This document shows, piece by piece, positions 35,485 through 44,577 of a stretch of DNA of 64,000 nucleotides. Origin of the DNA: Pseudomonadota bacterium (lineage in GTDB: Bacteria; Pseudomonadota; Alphaproteobacteria; Rhizobiales; Xanthobacteraceae); assembly GCA_023404675.1 (NCBI GenBank), contig JAEYAW010000032.1, forward strand, positions 62,001-126,000, in the 5' to 3' direction. The notes below the pieces were generated by a model. The model searched no databases. It was not told the origin of the DNA and worked only from the letters and a program-made list of their open reading frames with translations. Position numbers and translations under genes: made by a program. Within the stretch, counting starts at the first letter, position 1. Each line of letters starts with the position of its first letter.

Positions 35485-36726
35485 TCAAGTCGTCCCGCTG
35501 TCGCCATCGGCTTTTCGGAACGGGCCGGATTCGGCGAGAGCGCGGCTGGCTTCCTCTACGTATTGGCGCTCGCGCACCAGATAATCGCTGACGGCGCGGC
35601 GCAGCGCCGGATCAGCGAGGTAATGGGCAGAGTAGGTGGTCTGCGGCAGGTAGCCGCGTACGATCTTGTGCTCGCCCTGCGCGCCAGCCTCGACGGTGCG
35701 CAGTCCCCGGGCGATGGCGAAGTCGATGGCCTGATAATAGCAGACCTCAAAATGCAGGAACGGGTGGTGTTCGATCGCCCCCCAGTTGCGGCCGAACAGG
35801 GTGTCCGAGCCGATGAAGTTGATCGCGCCCGCGATCCAGCGGCCATTGCGCCGCGCCATCACCAGCAGCACGTCCTGCGGCATCGTTTCACCGATCAGCG
35901 AAAAGAACTCGCGATTGAGATAGGGCCGTCCCCATTTGCGCGAGCCGGTCTCCATGTAGAACTCGAAGAAGGCGTCCCACGCGTCCGCGGTGATGTCCCC
36001 GCCGGTGAGATGATGGATGGTGATGCCGTTGGCCTGCGCTTCTCGCCGCTCGCGCTTGATCTGCTTGCGGTGACGCGAGTTCAGACTGGCGAGGAAATCC
36101 TCGAAGCTGGTGTAACCATTGTTGTGCCAGTGAAACTGCTGGTCGGTCCGCTGCAGGAATCCGCGTTCGCCGAGAAACTCCCACTCGGCCTTCTTCGCGA
36201 AGGTGAGATGAACCGATGAGGCTTGACTTGCCTTGCACAGGCCGATCAGGCCGCGCGCCAGCGCGTCACCGATCGCCTGCATGTCGGCGGAGGGGCGGAT
36301 CAGCAGCCGACGCCCCGTCGCCGGTGTGAACGGCACCGAGGCCTGCAGCTTCGGATAATAATCGCCGCCGGCGCGCTCATAGGCATCGGCCCAGCCGTGA
36401 TCGAACACGTATTCGCCCTGCGAATGCGATTTCAGATAGCAGGGCACGATTCCGCAGATCTCCCCGCCGCGCTTCGCCACAAGATGGCGCGGTGCCCATC
36501 CGGCGCGGGAGGACGCGGAACGCGAGGTTTCCAGCGCGGAAAAGAACGCGTGGGAGAGAAACGGATTGTATTCGAAGTTCGACGGCGCTCCCAGTCCGCA
36601 CGGATTGGCGTCCAGCCCGGCCGCGAGAACATCGGCGACGGCAGGATTGGCGCACGCGTCCCAGTCGGCGGCGGGGATGTCGTGGACGGACGGAACGGCT
36701 TCGAGGACGAAATCGGATGACGGCAT
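35485..36726 (-). CDS. DUF482 (FemAB-like acyltransferase) protein
   Basis: Protein of 413 residues from the DUF482 / peptidoglycan-biosynthesis-like family with a tandem GNAT fold. Visible traits are the N-terminal PFLSHAFFSALE, DHGWADAYERAGGDYYPKLQ, then LASLNSRHRKQIKRERR and ETGSRKWGRPYLNREFF, and a late GAINFIGSDTLFGRNWG. It is thought to be an acyl- or aminoacyl-transferase, but no substrate is known. It lies between the GDPD and HIT genes on the same strand. Confidence 0.88.
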   Translation of the reverse strand: MPSSDFVLEAVPSVHDIPAADWDACANPAVADVLAAGLDANPCGLGAPSNFEYNPFLSHAFFSALETSRSASSRAGWAPRHLVAKRGGEICGIVPCYLKSHSQGEYVFDHGWADAYERAGGDYYPKLQASVPFTPATGRRLLIRPSADMQAIGDALARGLIGLCKASQASSVHLTFAKKAEWEFLGERGFLQRTDQQFHWHNNGYTSFEDFLASLNSRHRKQIKRERREAQANGITIHHLTGGDITADAWDAFFEFYMETGSRKWGRPYLNREFFSLIGETMPQDVLLVMARRNGRWIAGAINFIGSDTLFGRNWGAIEHHPFLHFEVCYYQAIDFAIARGLRTVEAGAQGEHKIVRGYLPQTTYSAHYLADPALRRAVSDYLVRERQYVEEASRALAESGPFRKADGDSGTT

Positions 36727-36829
36727 CAGGTCGAATGAAGTCCTCTCCGCCGGGATGGCTCAAGCGAGGCCGGCATCTCGAACTGCCCCCAACTTGGTTC
36801 CTGTTGAGGGCCCGATCAAGAGGGAGGAT

Positions 36830-37576
36830 TTACGGAACAAATCCTTCAAAAATCATCTGGTCCGCGTGAGCGGCGGCGCGTGCCCGTTGCTGCGGCGTGC
36901 GCACGGTCCAGGCCAGCAGGGCGCAGCCGAACAGGTTGCGCGCGATCCAGGGCGGCGGGGCGGGGAGGTCGTCGACGCGATAGGCGACGAAGTGCGGCTG
37001 CGTGCGCAGGCCGTGGCGCAGATACAGCATCGTGTCGCGCTTTTCGCGCGGGAGCGGCGACCAGTAGCTGTCGTCGTAGCGGCGCTCGGCGGTGATGCCG
37101 CGCGGGCGATCCGGAATCAGGGCGCGGATCGCGGCAACGACATCCGGATCGAACGACATCACCGCGGCCGGGCCGCGATAGGCCGCCAGCAGTTTGGCGG
37201 CGCGCGCGATCAGCGCGCGGTCGCCGTCGAAGAAGCTCTTGAGTTCGACCAGCAGCGGCACCCGGCCGCCGACGAGATCGAGAAATTCCGCGAAGGTCGG
37301 AAGCCGGTCCGGGGTGCCGCGAAATGAAAGCTGCTTCAACTCGGCGGCGGTCCGGGACCGCAGCAGGCCGGTGCCGTCGGTCAGGCGGGCGAGGTCGTGA
37401 TCGTGATAGACCATCGCCTCGCCATCAGCCGACAATTGCAGGTCCAGCTCGATGGTGAAATTGCCGTCGATAGCCGCCTGCGCGGCCTTGAGCGTGTTCT
37501 CGATCACGCCCTTGCCGCGATCATGCAGGCCCCGGTGGGCGACCGGCCGTGCGGTGAGCCAATCCGGGGCGCGCAT
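36830..37576 (-). CDS. Glycerophosphodiester phosphodiesterase
   Basis: Cytosolic GDPD, 248 residues (no signal peptide), hydrolysing deacylated phospholipids to glycerol 3-phosphate and an alcohol. The TIM-barrel motifs are HRGLHD, ENT, ELDLQLSADGEAMVYHD with metal-binding Glu and Asp, HDHDLARLTDGTG and ELKSF. It overlaps nothing and sits 15 bp after the RidA-family gene, with which it probably shares a transcript. Confidence 0.93.
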   Translation of the reverse strand: MRAPDWLTARPVAHRGLHDRGKGVIENTLKAAQAAIDGNFTIELDLQLSADGEAMVYHDHDLARLTDGTGLLRSRTAAELKQLSFRGTPDRLPTFAEFLDLVGGRVPLLVELKSFFDGDRALIARAAKLLAAYRGPAAVMSFDPDVVAAIRALIPDRPRGITAERRYDDSYWSPLPREKRDTMLYLRHGLRTQPHFVAYRVDDLPAPPPWIARNLFGCALLAWTVRTPQQRARAAAHADQMIFEGFVP

Positions 37577-37591
37577 GGTGTGGAAAAGCCT

Positions 37592-38059
37592 TTACGCGAC
37601 TTCGAACATGCCCTCGACCTCGACCGCCGCATCGCCCGGCAGGGCGGCGACGCCGATCGTGGTGCGGGCATGGCGGCCCTTGTCGCCGAAGGCGGCGACC
37701 ATCAGGTCGGACGCGCCGTTCAGTACCTTCGGCCCGTCCAGGAAGTCCGGCGCGGAGTTGATGAAGCCGCCGAGGCGGACGACGCGCGCCACCTTGTCGA
37801 GGTCGCCAAGCGCGGCCTTGACCTGAGCCATCAGGTTGATCGCACAGGCCCGCGCGGCAGCCGCGCCGTCCTCAAGCGACACGCCCGCGCCCAGCTTGCC
37901 CTTGGCGACCATCTTGCCCTCGGCGTCGAAGCAGATCTGGCCGGAGACGATCAGCAGGTTGCCGGTCCGAACGAACCCGACATAGTTTGCCACCGGACTC
38001 GCCGGTGTCGGCAAAACGATGCCCATCGTCGCCAGCTTTTGCTCAACAGTTCCCGCCAT
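37592..38059 (-). CDS. RidA/YjgF-family protein
   Basis: Member of the Rid family, 155 residues from the ATG at 38059; an ATG at 38071 (159 residues) is an alternative. Rid proteins are trimeric enamine/imine deaminases; traits here are TGNLLIVSGQI, ACAINLMAQVKAALGDLDKVARVVRLGGFINSAPDF-type, RTTIGVAALPGDAAVEVE. The Arg of VRLGGF stands where the catalytic Arg of RidA lies. It is first in a minus-strand run with the GDPD gene. Confidence 0.88.
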   Translation of the reverse strand: MAGTVEQKLATMGIVLPTPASPVANYVGFVRTGNLLIVSGQICFDAEGKMVAKGKLGAGVSLEDGAAAARACAINLMAQVKAALGDLDKVARVVRLGGFINSAPDFLDGPKVLNGASDLMVAAFGDKGRHARTTIGVAALPGDAAVEVEGMFEVA

Positions 38060-38208
38060 TTCGAACCCCATATGTCATTTCACGCCCCGGCAATCCGGGC
38101 GGGCCTTATTTCGCCCATCATGCCCGCACATGCAAGGCGAGCGGCGGCGTTGCGGTGCGGCGCGGGCGTGGCTAGGCTTGCAAATCGAGCAATTCTCAGG
38201 AAACCCGG

Positions 38209-39063
38209 ATGTCGCTGTTCTCGCGCTCGCTCGTCGGACTTTTCGCCCTGGTGGTCCTGCCCCTGTCGGCCCAGGGGGCGGGAGCGGCCGGCGCCCAGCC
38301 GGCGCCTTTCGTGGGGCATCAGGCGCTCTACGATCTGTCTCTGCAGAAATCGCGCGGCAACGTCTCGGTCAACAGCGCGCGGGGGCGGATCCTGTACAAC
38401 TTTACCGGAAGCGCCTGCGAGGGATTTTCGACCGACTTTCGTCAGGTCTCGGAACTCGAGGTCGGAGAGGATCGCTCGATTCTGAGCGATCTGCGCTCGA
38501 CGACATGGGAAGACGCCGACGGCAAGACCTATCGCTTCAAGGTCGATACGCAGACCAACGATTCGACGACCGAAGTGGACGGCATCGCCGAGCGATCCGA
38601 CAAGGGAATCACGGTCAAGCTGAAGAAGCCCGCGACGAAGACGTTCACCATCGATGGCGCGACTGTTTTCCCGACCGAGCAGGTCCGGCGCATCGTGGAG
38701 GCCGCGAAGGACGGCAAGTCGCTGCTTGAGCTGGCGGTCTATGACGGCTCCGACGACGGCGAGAAGGTCTACAACACGCTGACCGTGATCGGCCGGGCGA
38801 TTCCGGGCGACAAGGCTCCCGCCACGGCCGATGCGGCCTCGGACAACGACGCCCTCAAGGCGATGACGCGCTGGCCGGTGACCGTGAGCTATTACGACCA
38901 GAAGACGAAACAGCAGAGCGGCGAACAGACCCCCGTCTATGCGATGTCGTTCGAACTGTACGAGAATGGCGTCTCACGCGCGCTGGTGCTGGACTACAAC
39001 GATTTCGTCATTGCGGGCGCGATGTCGAAATTCGATCTGAAGCCGGCGAAGGCCTGCAAATAG
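38209..39063 (+). CDS. EipB/DUF1849 periplasmic cell-envelope protein
   Basis: Periplasmic protein of 284 residues from the DUF1849 family, whose Brucella member EipB forms a beta-spiral and is needed for envelope integrity. A signal peptide covers about residues 1-28 (to GAGAAGA). The two Cys, Cys70 (TGSACEGF) and Cys283, match the conserved pair that forms a disulfide in EipB. Further motifs are VGHQALYDLSL and LYENGVSRALVLDYNDF. Transcribed alone, divergent from the RidA gene. Confidence 0.9.
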   Translation: MSLFSRSLVGLFALVVLPLSAQGAGAAGAQPAPFVGHQALYDLSLQKSRGNVSVNSARGRILYNFTGSACEGFSTDFRQVSELEVGEDRSILSDLRSTTWEDADGKTYRFKVDTQTNDSTTEVDGIAERSDKGITVKLKKPATKTFTIDGATVFPTEQVRRIVEAAKDGKSLLELAVYDGSDDGEKVYNTLTVIGRAIPGDKAPATADAASDNDALKAMTRWPVTVSYYDQKTKQQSGEQTPVYAMSFELYENGVSRALVLDYNDFVIAGAMSKFDLKPAKACK

Positions 39064-39082
39064 TCGGGACGCGGTCACCTGA

Positions 39083-40363
39083 TCAATCGGTCTTCGCCGG
39101 CCCGTCATAGGCGATGCCGCGGATCACCGCGGCGCTGCCGAAGCGCTTGCGCAGATCATCCACCGCGCGTTCGGCGCTGGCCGAGCGGCGGTCGAGCAGG
39201 TCGTCATCGTCACCGGCCCGCGCTTGGGTGAGGGCGCTGACGCCCGCGCCGATCAGGCGGAATTTCGTGCCGTCGATCTCCGCCGCCAGCAGTTCGCGGG
39301 TTGCCGCGAAAATACGATGTGCGAGCTGGGTTGGGGCGGACAGCGAGCGCGAACGGGTGCGCTGGCGGAAATCCGCGGTCTTCAGCTTCAGCGTGAGAGT
39401 CGAGCCCGCCAGCTCGGCGGCCTTCAGCCGTGCCGAGGTTTTTTCGCACAGCCGCCACAGCGTGCGCTCCAGTGTTGGCAGATCGGCGGTATCCACGTCG
39501 AACGTGGTCTCGCTTGAAATGGTCTTGGCGCCGCGATCCGGCACGACCCGCCGGTCGTCGATGCCACGCGCCAGCCGCCACAGCCGCCGCCCTTCCGCGC
39601 CGAACTGTTTCATCAGGTCGGTTTCGTCGGCGCGCTGCAAATCCGCGATTATGCGGAAGCCGCGCTGCGCGAGTCGTGCCTCGGTCGCCGGACCGACGCC
39701 ATAGATGAAGCCCACCGGGCGCGGTGCGAGCAGTTTCCGCGCGTCCTCGATATCGAGCGCGGCAAAGCCGCGCGGCTTGTCGAGATCGGAGGCGATCTTG
39801 GCGAGAAACTTGTTGGACGACAGGCCGATCGAGGCGGTGATGCCGATATCGCGTTCGATGTCCCGCACGAACCGTGCCAGCACCTTGGCCGGGATCGTGC
39901 CATGAAGGCGTTCGGTCCCGGTCAGGTCGAGGAAAGCCTCGTCGATCGAAAGCGGTTCGACCAGTGGTGTCAGGGCCTGCATGGCGCGGCGTACCTCCCG
40001 GCCGACGCGGACATATTTGGCCATATCCGGCCTGATGACGACGGCCTCGGGGCAGAGCGCGAGCGCCTTGAACATCGGCATGGCCGAGCGCACGCCGTAA
40101 GTGCGGGCGATGTAACAGGCCGCCGACACCACGCCGCGCCGGCCGCCGCCGATGATGACCGGCCGGTCCGCGATATCCGGGTTGTCTCGCTTTTCGACCG
40201 TCGCATAGAAGGCGTCGCAATCGATATGGGCGAGGGCGAGTGATCCGAGCGCGACGTGGCGAACGAGGCGCGGCGAGCGGCAGGCGGTGCAGCGCGGGAC
40301 GTCCGGCGGGTTGTCGGCGAGGCAATCCCGGCAGAAGCAGGGGGATTGCGCCGGAGCCGTCAT
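39083..40363 (-). CDS. dinB: DNA polymerase IV with N-terminal Cys motif
   Basis: Y-family error-prone DNA polymerase, 426 residues, used in translesion synthesis. The palm carries the metal-binding IDCDAFYATVE and the SIDEAFLDLTG motif; the little-finger region is at the C terminus. Before the catalytic core lies an unusual 35-residue start with Cys11/Cys14 and Cys25/Cys28 (CRDC, CTAC), shaped like a small zinc ribbon. The start codon overlaps the stop of the DUF3572 gene (ATGA), so the two are translationally coupled. Confidence 0.93.
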   Translation of the reverse strand: MTAPAQSPCFCRDCLADNPPDVPRCTACRSPRLVRHVALGSLALAHIDCDAFYATVEKRDNPDIADRPVIIGGGRRGVVSAACYIARTYGVRSAMPMFKALALCPEAVVIRPDMAKYVRVGREVRRAMQALTPLVEPLSIDEAFLDLTGTERLHGTIPAKVLARFVRDIERDIGITASIGLSSNKFLAKIASDLDKPRGFAALDIEDARKLLAPRPVGFIYGVGPATEARLAQRGFRIIADLQRADETDLMKQFGAEGRRLWRLARGIDDRRVVPDRGAKTISSETTFDVDTADLPTLERTLWRLCEKTSARLKAAELAGSTLTLKLKTADFRQRTRSRSLSAPTQLAHRIFAATRELLAAEIDGTKFRLIGAGVSALTQARAGDDDDLLDRRSASAERAVDDLRKRFGSAAVIRGIAYDGPAKTD

Positions 40364-40662
40364 GGGACGTCGCGCTCCCAGCGCTCCCCGCCCAGTGCCA
40401 GCCGGGCCGTCACGATTGTCGTCAGTTCAAGCCCCGACGCCGTGGCGAAGGCGGCCGCCGTGTTATCGTCGCGCAGCACGAAGTCGAGGACGGCGGAGAG
40501 AAACTGCGGATCGCTCGCGGCCTTGCGCAGGGTCTCCGGCCCGAGACCCGTCTCGGCCAGGAACCGGCCCAGCAGCTCAGGGGTTCCCGCAAGGTGCGAG
40601 AGTGCCTGAATCGCAACGATTTCAGCGGCTTCGTTGGCTTGCAGGGGCCGCTTCGTCTTCAT
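40360..40662 (-). CDS. DUF3572 family protein
   Basis: Small protein of 100 residues with a helical, mostly hydrophilic makeup (AAEIVAIQALSHLAGTPELLGRF), matching the DUF3572 family. Function unknown. Its end overlaps the start of dinB by four bases, so it may act with the polymerase or simply share its regulation. It is preceded by a 273-bp gap before divK. Confidence 0.85.
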   Translation of the reverse strand: MKTKRPLQANEAAEIVAIQALSHLAGTPELLGRFLAETGLGPETLRKAASDPQFLSAVLDFVLRDDNTAAAFATASGLELTTIVTARLALGGERWERDVP

Positions 40663-40935
40663 TCGTCTTTGCCTTTCCGTAACTTATCGATCCTATCCTG
40701 CTCCATCACGCCCGAGTCCACCAGCGCGCGCCTGGCGAGGATTTTCCTCAGACGCCTGTCCGGTGAGCGGGCGTGGAAGCCGGTCTGGCGCGGGCATCCG
40801 CGCGGAACGGCAGCCAGCCCGCGATACGCCCGTTTTCCGTAAAGCAGATCTGGATTCTGGCGTAAAATGAAACAGGAATTGTTGAAATCGATTCCGTCCG
40901 TCGTGGTGTGGCGCGACAATGAATGGAGGGGCAGG

Positions 40936-41301
40936 ATGGGGAAGACCGTCCTGATCGTGGAAGACAACGAGCTGAACATGAAGCTCTTCCGCGATCTGCT
41001 CGAAGCTCACGGCTACAATACCGTTGGGACCAGCAACGGCATTGACGCGCTGGATCTCGTGCGCAGCGTGCGGCCCGATCTTATTCTGATGGACATCCAG
41101 CTTCCGCAGGTATCGGGGCTCGAAGTGACGCGCTGGATCAAGGAAGATTCCGAGCTGCGCACGATCCCCGTGGTCGCCGTCACGGCCTTCGCCATGAAGG
41201 GCGATGAGGAGCGGATCCGTCAAGGCGGCTGCGAGGCCTATCTTTCAAAGCCGATCTCCGTTGGAAAGTTCATAGAGACAGTACGTCGGTTCGTTGGCTA
41301 G
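40936..41301 (+). CDS. divK: Single-domain response regulator DivK
   Basis: Receiver-only response regulator, 121 residues. The phosphoacceptor is Asp53 (LILMDIQLP), with acidic Glu9/Asp10, Thr (VVAVTAF) and Lys (YLSKP). In related bacteria DivK controls cell-cycle signalling by working with DivJ/PleC kinases upstream of CtrA. ATG 40936 has a GGAGGGGCAGG ribosome site; a longer start at 40867 is less likely. It sits 10 bp before pleD, the classic pairing in this class. Confidence 0.93.
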   Translation: MGKTVLIVEDNELNMKLFRDLLEAHGYNTVGTSNGIDALDLVRSVRPDLILMDIQLPQVSGLEVTRWIKEDSELRTIPVVAVTAFAMKGDEERIRQGGCEAYLSKPISVGKFIETVRRFVG

Positions 41302-41311
41302 GAGGCCAAAC

Positions 41312-42685
41312 ATGTCTGCCCGCATTCTCGTGGTGGATGACATTCCCGCTAACGTGAAGCTGTTGGAAGCGCGCCTGACCGCCGAGTATTTCGATGTGAT
41401 CACCGCAAGCTCCGGAGCGGAAGCGCTCGAAATCTGTTCGCAGGCCGACTGCGACATCGTGCTGCTCGACGTGATGATGCCGGACATGGACGGGTTCGAG
41501 GTGTGCCGTCGCCTGAAGGCGAATCCGCGGACGCATTTCATTCCGGTGGTGATGGTGACCGCGCTCGATCAGCCGGCGGATCGCGTTCGCGGGCTTGAGG
41601 CTGGCGCGGACGATTTCCTCACCAAGCCGGTGTCCGACGTGGTGCTGATCGCGCGGGTGCGCTCGCTCACGCGCCTGAAGATGATGACCGACGAACTGCG
41701 CATGCGGGCAATCACATCCCATGAGATCGGCGTGCAGGCCCCCGAGCGCGCGGCCGTCGCCGACAACGGAAAGGGGGGCCGTATCCTGCTTGTCGACGAC
41801 CGTCCGTCATCCTATGAACGGCTCGGTCCGATGCTGGCTGTCGACCATACGGTCGATGTCGAGCCCAATCCGGCGGACGGCGTGTTCCGGGCCGCAGAGG
41901 GCAATTACGATCTGATGATCGTCTCGCTCAACCTGGAGAATTTCGACGGCCTGCGCCTCTGCAGCCAGACCCGTTCGCTGGACCGGACGCGCAGCCTGCC
42001 GATTCTGGCGATTGCCAATGCCGACGCCGGACCGCGACTGCTGCGGGGCCTTGAGATCGGCGTGAACGACTATCTGCTGCGGCCGGTCGACCGCAACGAG
42101 CTGCTGGCGCGGGCTCGCACGCAAATTCGCCGCCGCCGCTATGCCGAGCGTCTGCGCGACAACGTGCAAAGCTCGATCGAGATGGCCATCACCGACGCTC
42201 TGACAGGCCTGCATAACCGGCGCTATATGGAGACCCATCTGGCGACGTTGGTCGAGCAGGCGGGGAATCGCGGCAAGCCGCTCGCGCTGATGATTCTCGA
42301 TATCGATCATTTCAAGTCGATCAACGACACCTACGGTCATGATGCGGGCGACGATGTCTTGCGCGAGTTCGCGACCCGGATCCGCAAATCGATTCGCGGC
42401 ATCGATCTCGCCTGTCGCTACGGCGGCGAGGAGTTCGTGATCGTGATGCCGGAAACCGACCTGACCGTTGCGGGTCTCGTGGCGGAGCGGCTGCGGCGCG
42501 CGATCGCGGGGGCGGCCTTCACCATCAACAATGGAGGGAACTCGATCGAGGTCACGATTTCGGTCGGGATCACGACCCTCCACCACAAGGGCGAGCCGAT
42601 CACCGATGTCGTGAAACGGGCCGACAAGGCGCTGTATCGCGCCAAGAACGATGGCCGCAACCGGGTGGTATCGGCGGCTGCGTAA
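41312..42685 (+). CDS. pleD: Diguanylate cyclase response regulator PleD
   Basis: Response regulator of 457 residues with domain order REC-REC-GGDEF, making cyclic di-GMP on activation. REC1 phosphoacceptor is Asp53. REC2 (about residues 157-270) keeps the acidic pair but has Ser205 where the phosphoacceptor Asp would be, as expected for an adaptor domain. The cyclase active site GGEEF is at 371-375, with an RGID inhibition site at 362-365. The ATG at 41312 follows AGGAGG. Cotranscribed with divK. Confidence 0.94.
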   Translation: MSARILVVDDIPANVKLLEARLTAEYFDVITASSGAEALEICSQADCDIVLLDVMMPDMDGFEVCRRLKANPRTHFIPVVMVTALDQPADRVRGLEAGADDFLTKPVSDVVLIARVRSLTRLKMMTDELRMRAITSHEIGVQAPERAAVADNGKGGRILLVDDRPSSYERLGPMLAVDHTVDVEPNPADGVFRAAEGNYDLMIVSLNLENFDGLRLCSQTRSLDRTRSLPILAIANADAGPRLLRGLEIGVNDYLLRPVDRNELLARARTQIRRRRYAERLRDNVQSSIEMAITDALTGLHNRRYMETHLATLVEQAGNRGKPLALMILDIDHFKSINDTYGHDAGDDVLREFATRIRKSIRGIDLACRYGGEEFVIVMPETDLTVAGLVAERLRRAIAGAAFTINNGGNSIEVTISVGITTLHHKGEPITDVVKRADKALYRAKNDGRNRVVSAAA

Positions 42686-42740
42686 CTTGCGGGGAGTGCA
42701 CAGCGCTTTCGTCTGGCCACAGAAGTTAAAGCTCACAAAA

Positions 42741-42772
42741 CAAAAACCCCGCCGCTGGCGGGGTTTTGTTTT
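42741..42772. terminator. Bidirectional intrinsic terminator between pleD and rpmG
   Basis: CCCCGCC (42747-42753) and GGCGGGG (42757-42763) pair around a 3-base loop, extended by AAAA/TTTT on the outside. T-rich runs follow on both strands (TTTTGTTTT on the plus, TTTTTGTTTTG on the minus). It lies between the converging ends of pleD and rpmG and can end both transcripts. Confidence 0.92.
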
Positions 42773-42827
42773 CAGTCTTTTGCGCCCGCGAAGCAGGGCC
42801 GCGCCCAAGCGCTTACTTGAAACGCGC

Positions 42828-42995
42828 CTACTTGATCTTCGCCTCGCGAAACTCGACGTGCTTCTTGGCGACCGGATCGTACTTCTTCTTCACCAGCTTG
42901 TCGGTCATCGTGCGCGAGTTCTTCTTCGCGACGTAGTAGAAGCCGGTGTCGGCGCTCGAGACGAGCTTGACCTTGATGGTGACCGCTTTGGCCAT
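42828..42995 (-). CDS. rpmG: 50S ribosomal protein L33 (Cys-free form)
   Basis: Ribosomal protein of 55 residues on the large subunit. It starts MAKAVTIKVKLVSS and continues DTGFYYVAKKNSRT, ending in HVEFREAKIK. No Cys is present, so it is the zinc-independent form. Strongly basic, as expected. Minus strand, ending at TAG 42828, convergent with pleD across the bidirectional terminator. Confidence 0.97.
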   Translation of the reverse strand: MAKAVTIKVKLVSSADTGFYYVAKKNSRTMTDKLVKKKYDPVAKKHVEFREAKIK

Positions 42996-43109
42996 GGGAC
43001 AGAACCTTCGGGTATCGGGAAAACGGAGGCGGGGAGAACGTGGCGTCCCGGCCGCGATTTGGGCCGCAACCTAGCCGGAAACGTCCCAATGTCAAGATTT
43101 ACGGCCGGT

Positions 43110-44456
43110 TCAGGCTGATATTGCGGTCCGGGAGGCGGAAAAGAACCGGTTTTCCGGCCTCGGCAGGCCCAGATGCTCCCGCAGGGTCCGTCCCTCGTAC
43201 TCTTTCCGGAAGATTCCGCGCCGCTGGAGTTCCGGAATCACCTTGTCGACCACGTCGTTCAGCCCCTCCGGCAGGTAGGGGAACATGACGTTGAAACCGT
43301 CGGAGCCTTCCTCCACCAGCCATTGCTCCATCTGGTCGGCGATGGTTTGGGGCGTTCCCATGAATTTGAGCCCCGAATAACCGCCCAGCCGCCGCGCCAG
43401 TTCGCGGACAGTCAGATTGCCGCGTCTGGCGGCCTCGACCACCCGGGCGCGTCCGCTCTGGCTGGCGTTGGTTTCGGGAATTTCCGGCAGCGGGCCATCC
43501 GGATCGAGGTGCGAGACATCGTGGCCAAGCGCGATGGAGAGCGAGGCGATGCCGCTCTCGTAGTGGACCTTGCTGTCGAGCAGCGCGAGTTTTTCGCGTG
43601 CCTCCCCGTCGGAGGAGCCAACCACGATGAACGCGCCGGGAAGAATCTTCAGATGGTCGCGGTGGCGGCCGAGCCTGTCGAGACGGCCCTTCACGTCCGC
43701 ATAGAACGCCTTGCCGGCCTCAAGATTGCTTGGCGCGGCGAAGATCACCTCGGCGGTTTCGGCCGCGAGCTGCTTGCCGGGCTCCGACGCGCCGGCCTGC
43801 ACGATCACCGGCCAGCCCTGCACCGGCCGGGCGATGTTCAGCGGGCCGCGCACCGACAGGTATTTTCCCTTGTGATTCAGCACATGCATGCGCGCGGGAT
43901 CGACATAGATGCCGCTCTCCACGTCGCGCACGAAGGCATCGTCCGCGAAGGAGTCCCACAGGCCGGTGACGACATCGAAGAACTCGCGGGCGCGCCGATA
44001 GCGCTCGTCATGCTCCATGTGATCGTCGAGACCGAAATTCAGCGCGGCGTCGGGGTTGGATGTGGTGACGACGTTCCAGCCCGCGCGTCCCTCGGAGATG
44101 TGATCGAGCGAGGCGAAGCGGCGGGCGATATGATACGGCTCGTCGAAGGTGGTCGATGCGGTGGCGATCAGGCCGATACGGTCGGTCGCCTGCGACAGCG
44201 CCGACAGCAGCGTAAACGGCTCGAACGACGTCACGGTGTGGCTGCGCTTGAGCGCGTTGACCGGCATGTTCAGCACGGCGAGATGATCGGCCATGAAGAA
44301 GGCGTCGAACTTGCCGCGCTCAAGCGTCTGAATGAATTGCTTCAGGTGCCTGAAATTGAAGTTGGCGTCGGGATAGGCGCCCGGATAGCGCCAGGCTCCG
44401 GTGTGAAGGCTGACGGGGCGCATAAAGGCCCCGAGCCGCAGTTGTTTCTGTGCCAT
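43110..44456 (-). CDS. LLM-class flavin-dependent monooxygenase (NtaA/SnaA/DszA family)
   Basis: Two-component flavin monooxygenase of the bacterial-luciferase-like superfamily, NtaA/SnaA/DszA branch, 448 residues. Diagnostic segments are GAWRYPGAYPDANFNF, FMADHLAVLN, EPFTLLSALSQATDRIGLIATASTTFDEPYHIAR-type and GRAGWNVVTTSNPDAALNFG. Known members need FMNH2 from a separate reductase and attack sulfur, nitrogen or chelator substrates (for example nitrilotriacetate). No reductase gene is near. It stands alone on the minus strand between rpmG and the Nudix gene. Confidence 0.92.
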   Translation of the reverse strand: MAQKQLRLGAFMRPVSLHTGAWRYPGAYPDANFNFRHLKQFIQTLERGKFDAFFMADHLAVLNMPVNALKRSHTVTSFEPFTLLSALSQATDRIGLIATASTTFDEPYHIARRFASLDHISEGRAGWNVVTTSNPDAALNFGLDDHMEHDERYRRAREFFDVVTGLWDSFADDAFVRDVESGIYVDPARMHVLNHKGKYLSVRGPLNIARPVQGWPVIVQAGASEPGKQLAAETAEVIFAAPSNLEAGKAFYADVKGRLDRLGRHRDHLKILPGAFIVVGSSDGEAREKLALLDSKVHYESGIASLSIALGHDVSHLDPDGPLPEIPETNASQSGRARVVEAARRGNLTVRELARRLGGYSGLKFMGTPQTIADQMEQWLVEEGSDGFNVMFPYLPEGLNDVVDKVIPELQRRGIFRKEYEGRTLREHLGLPRPENRFFSASRTAISA

Positions 44457-44577
44457 CTGGGATCACCATCGTCGATGCAACCGCATTAACATAGCAACGC
44501 CGCCTGCCCCGCGCATGGGGGCAGCGAAAAATGCCGTTGCTTTCTGATGGCGGAGCGGAGGCGATCGGGCGCGTGGA

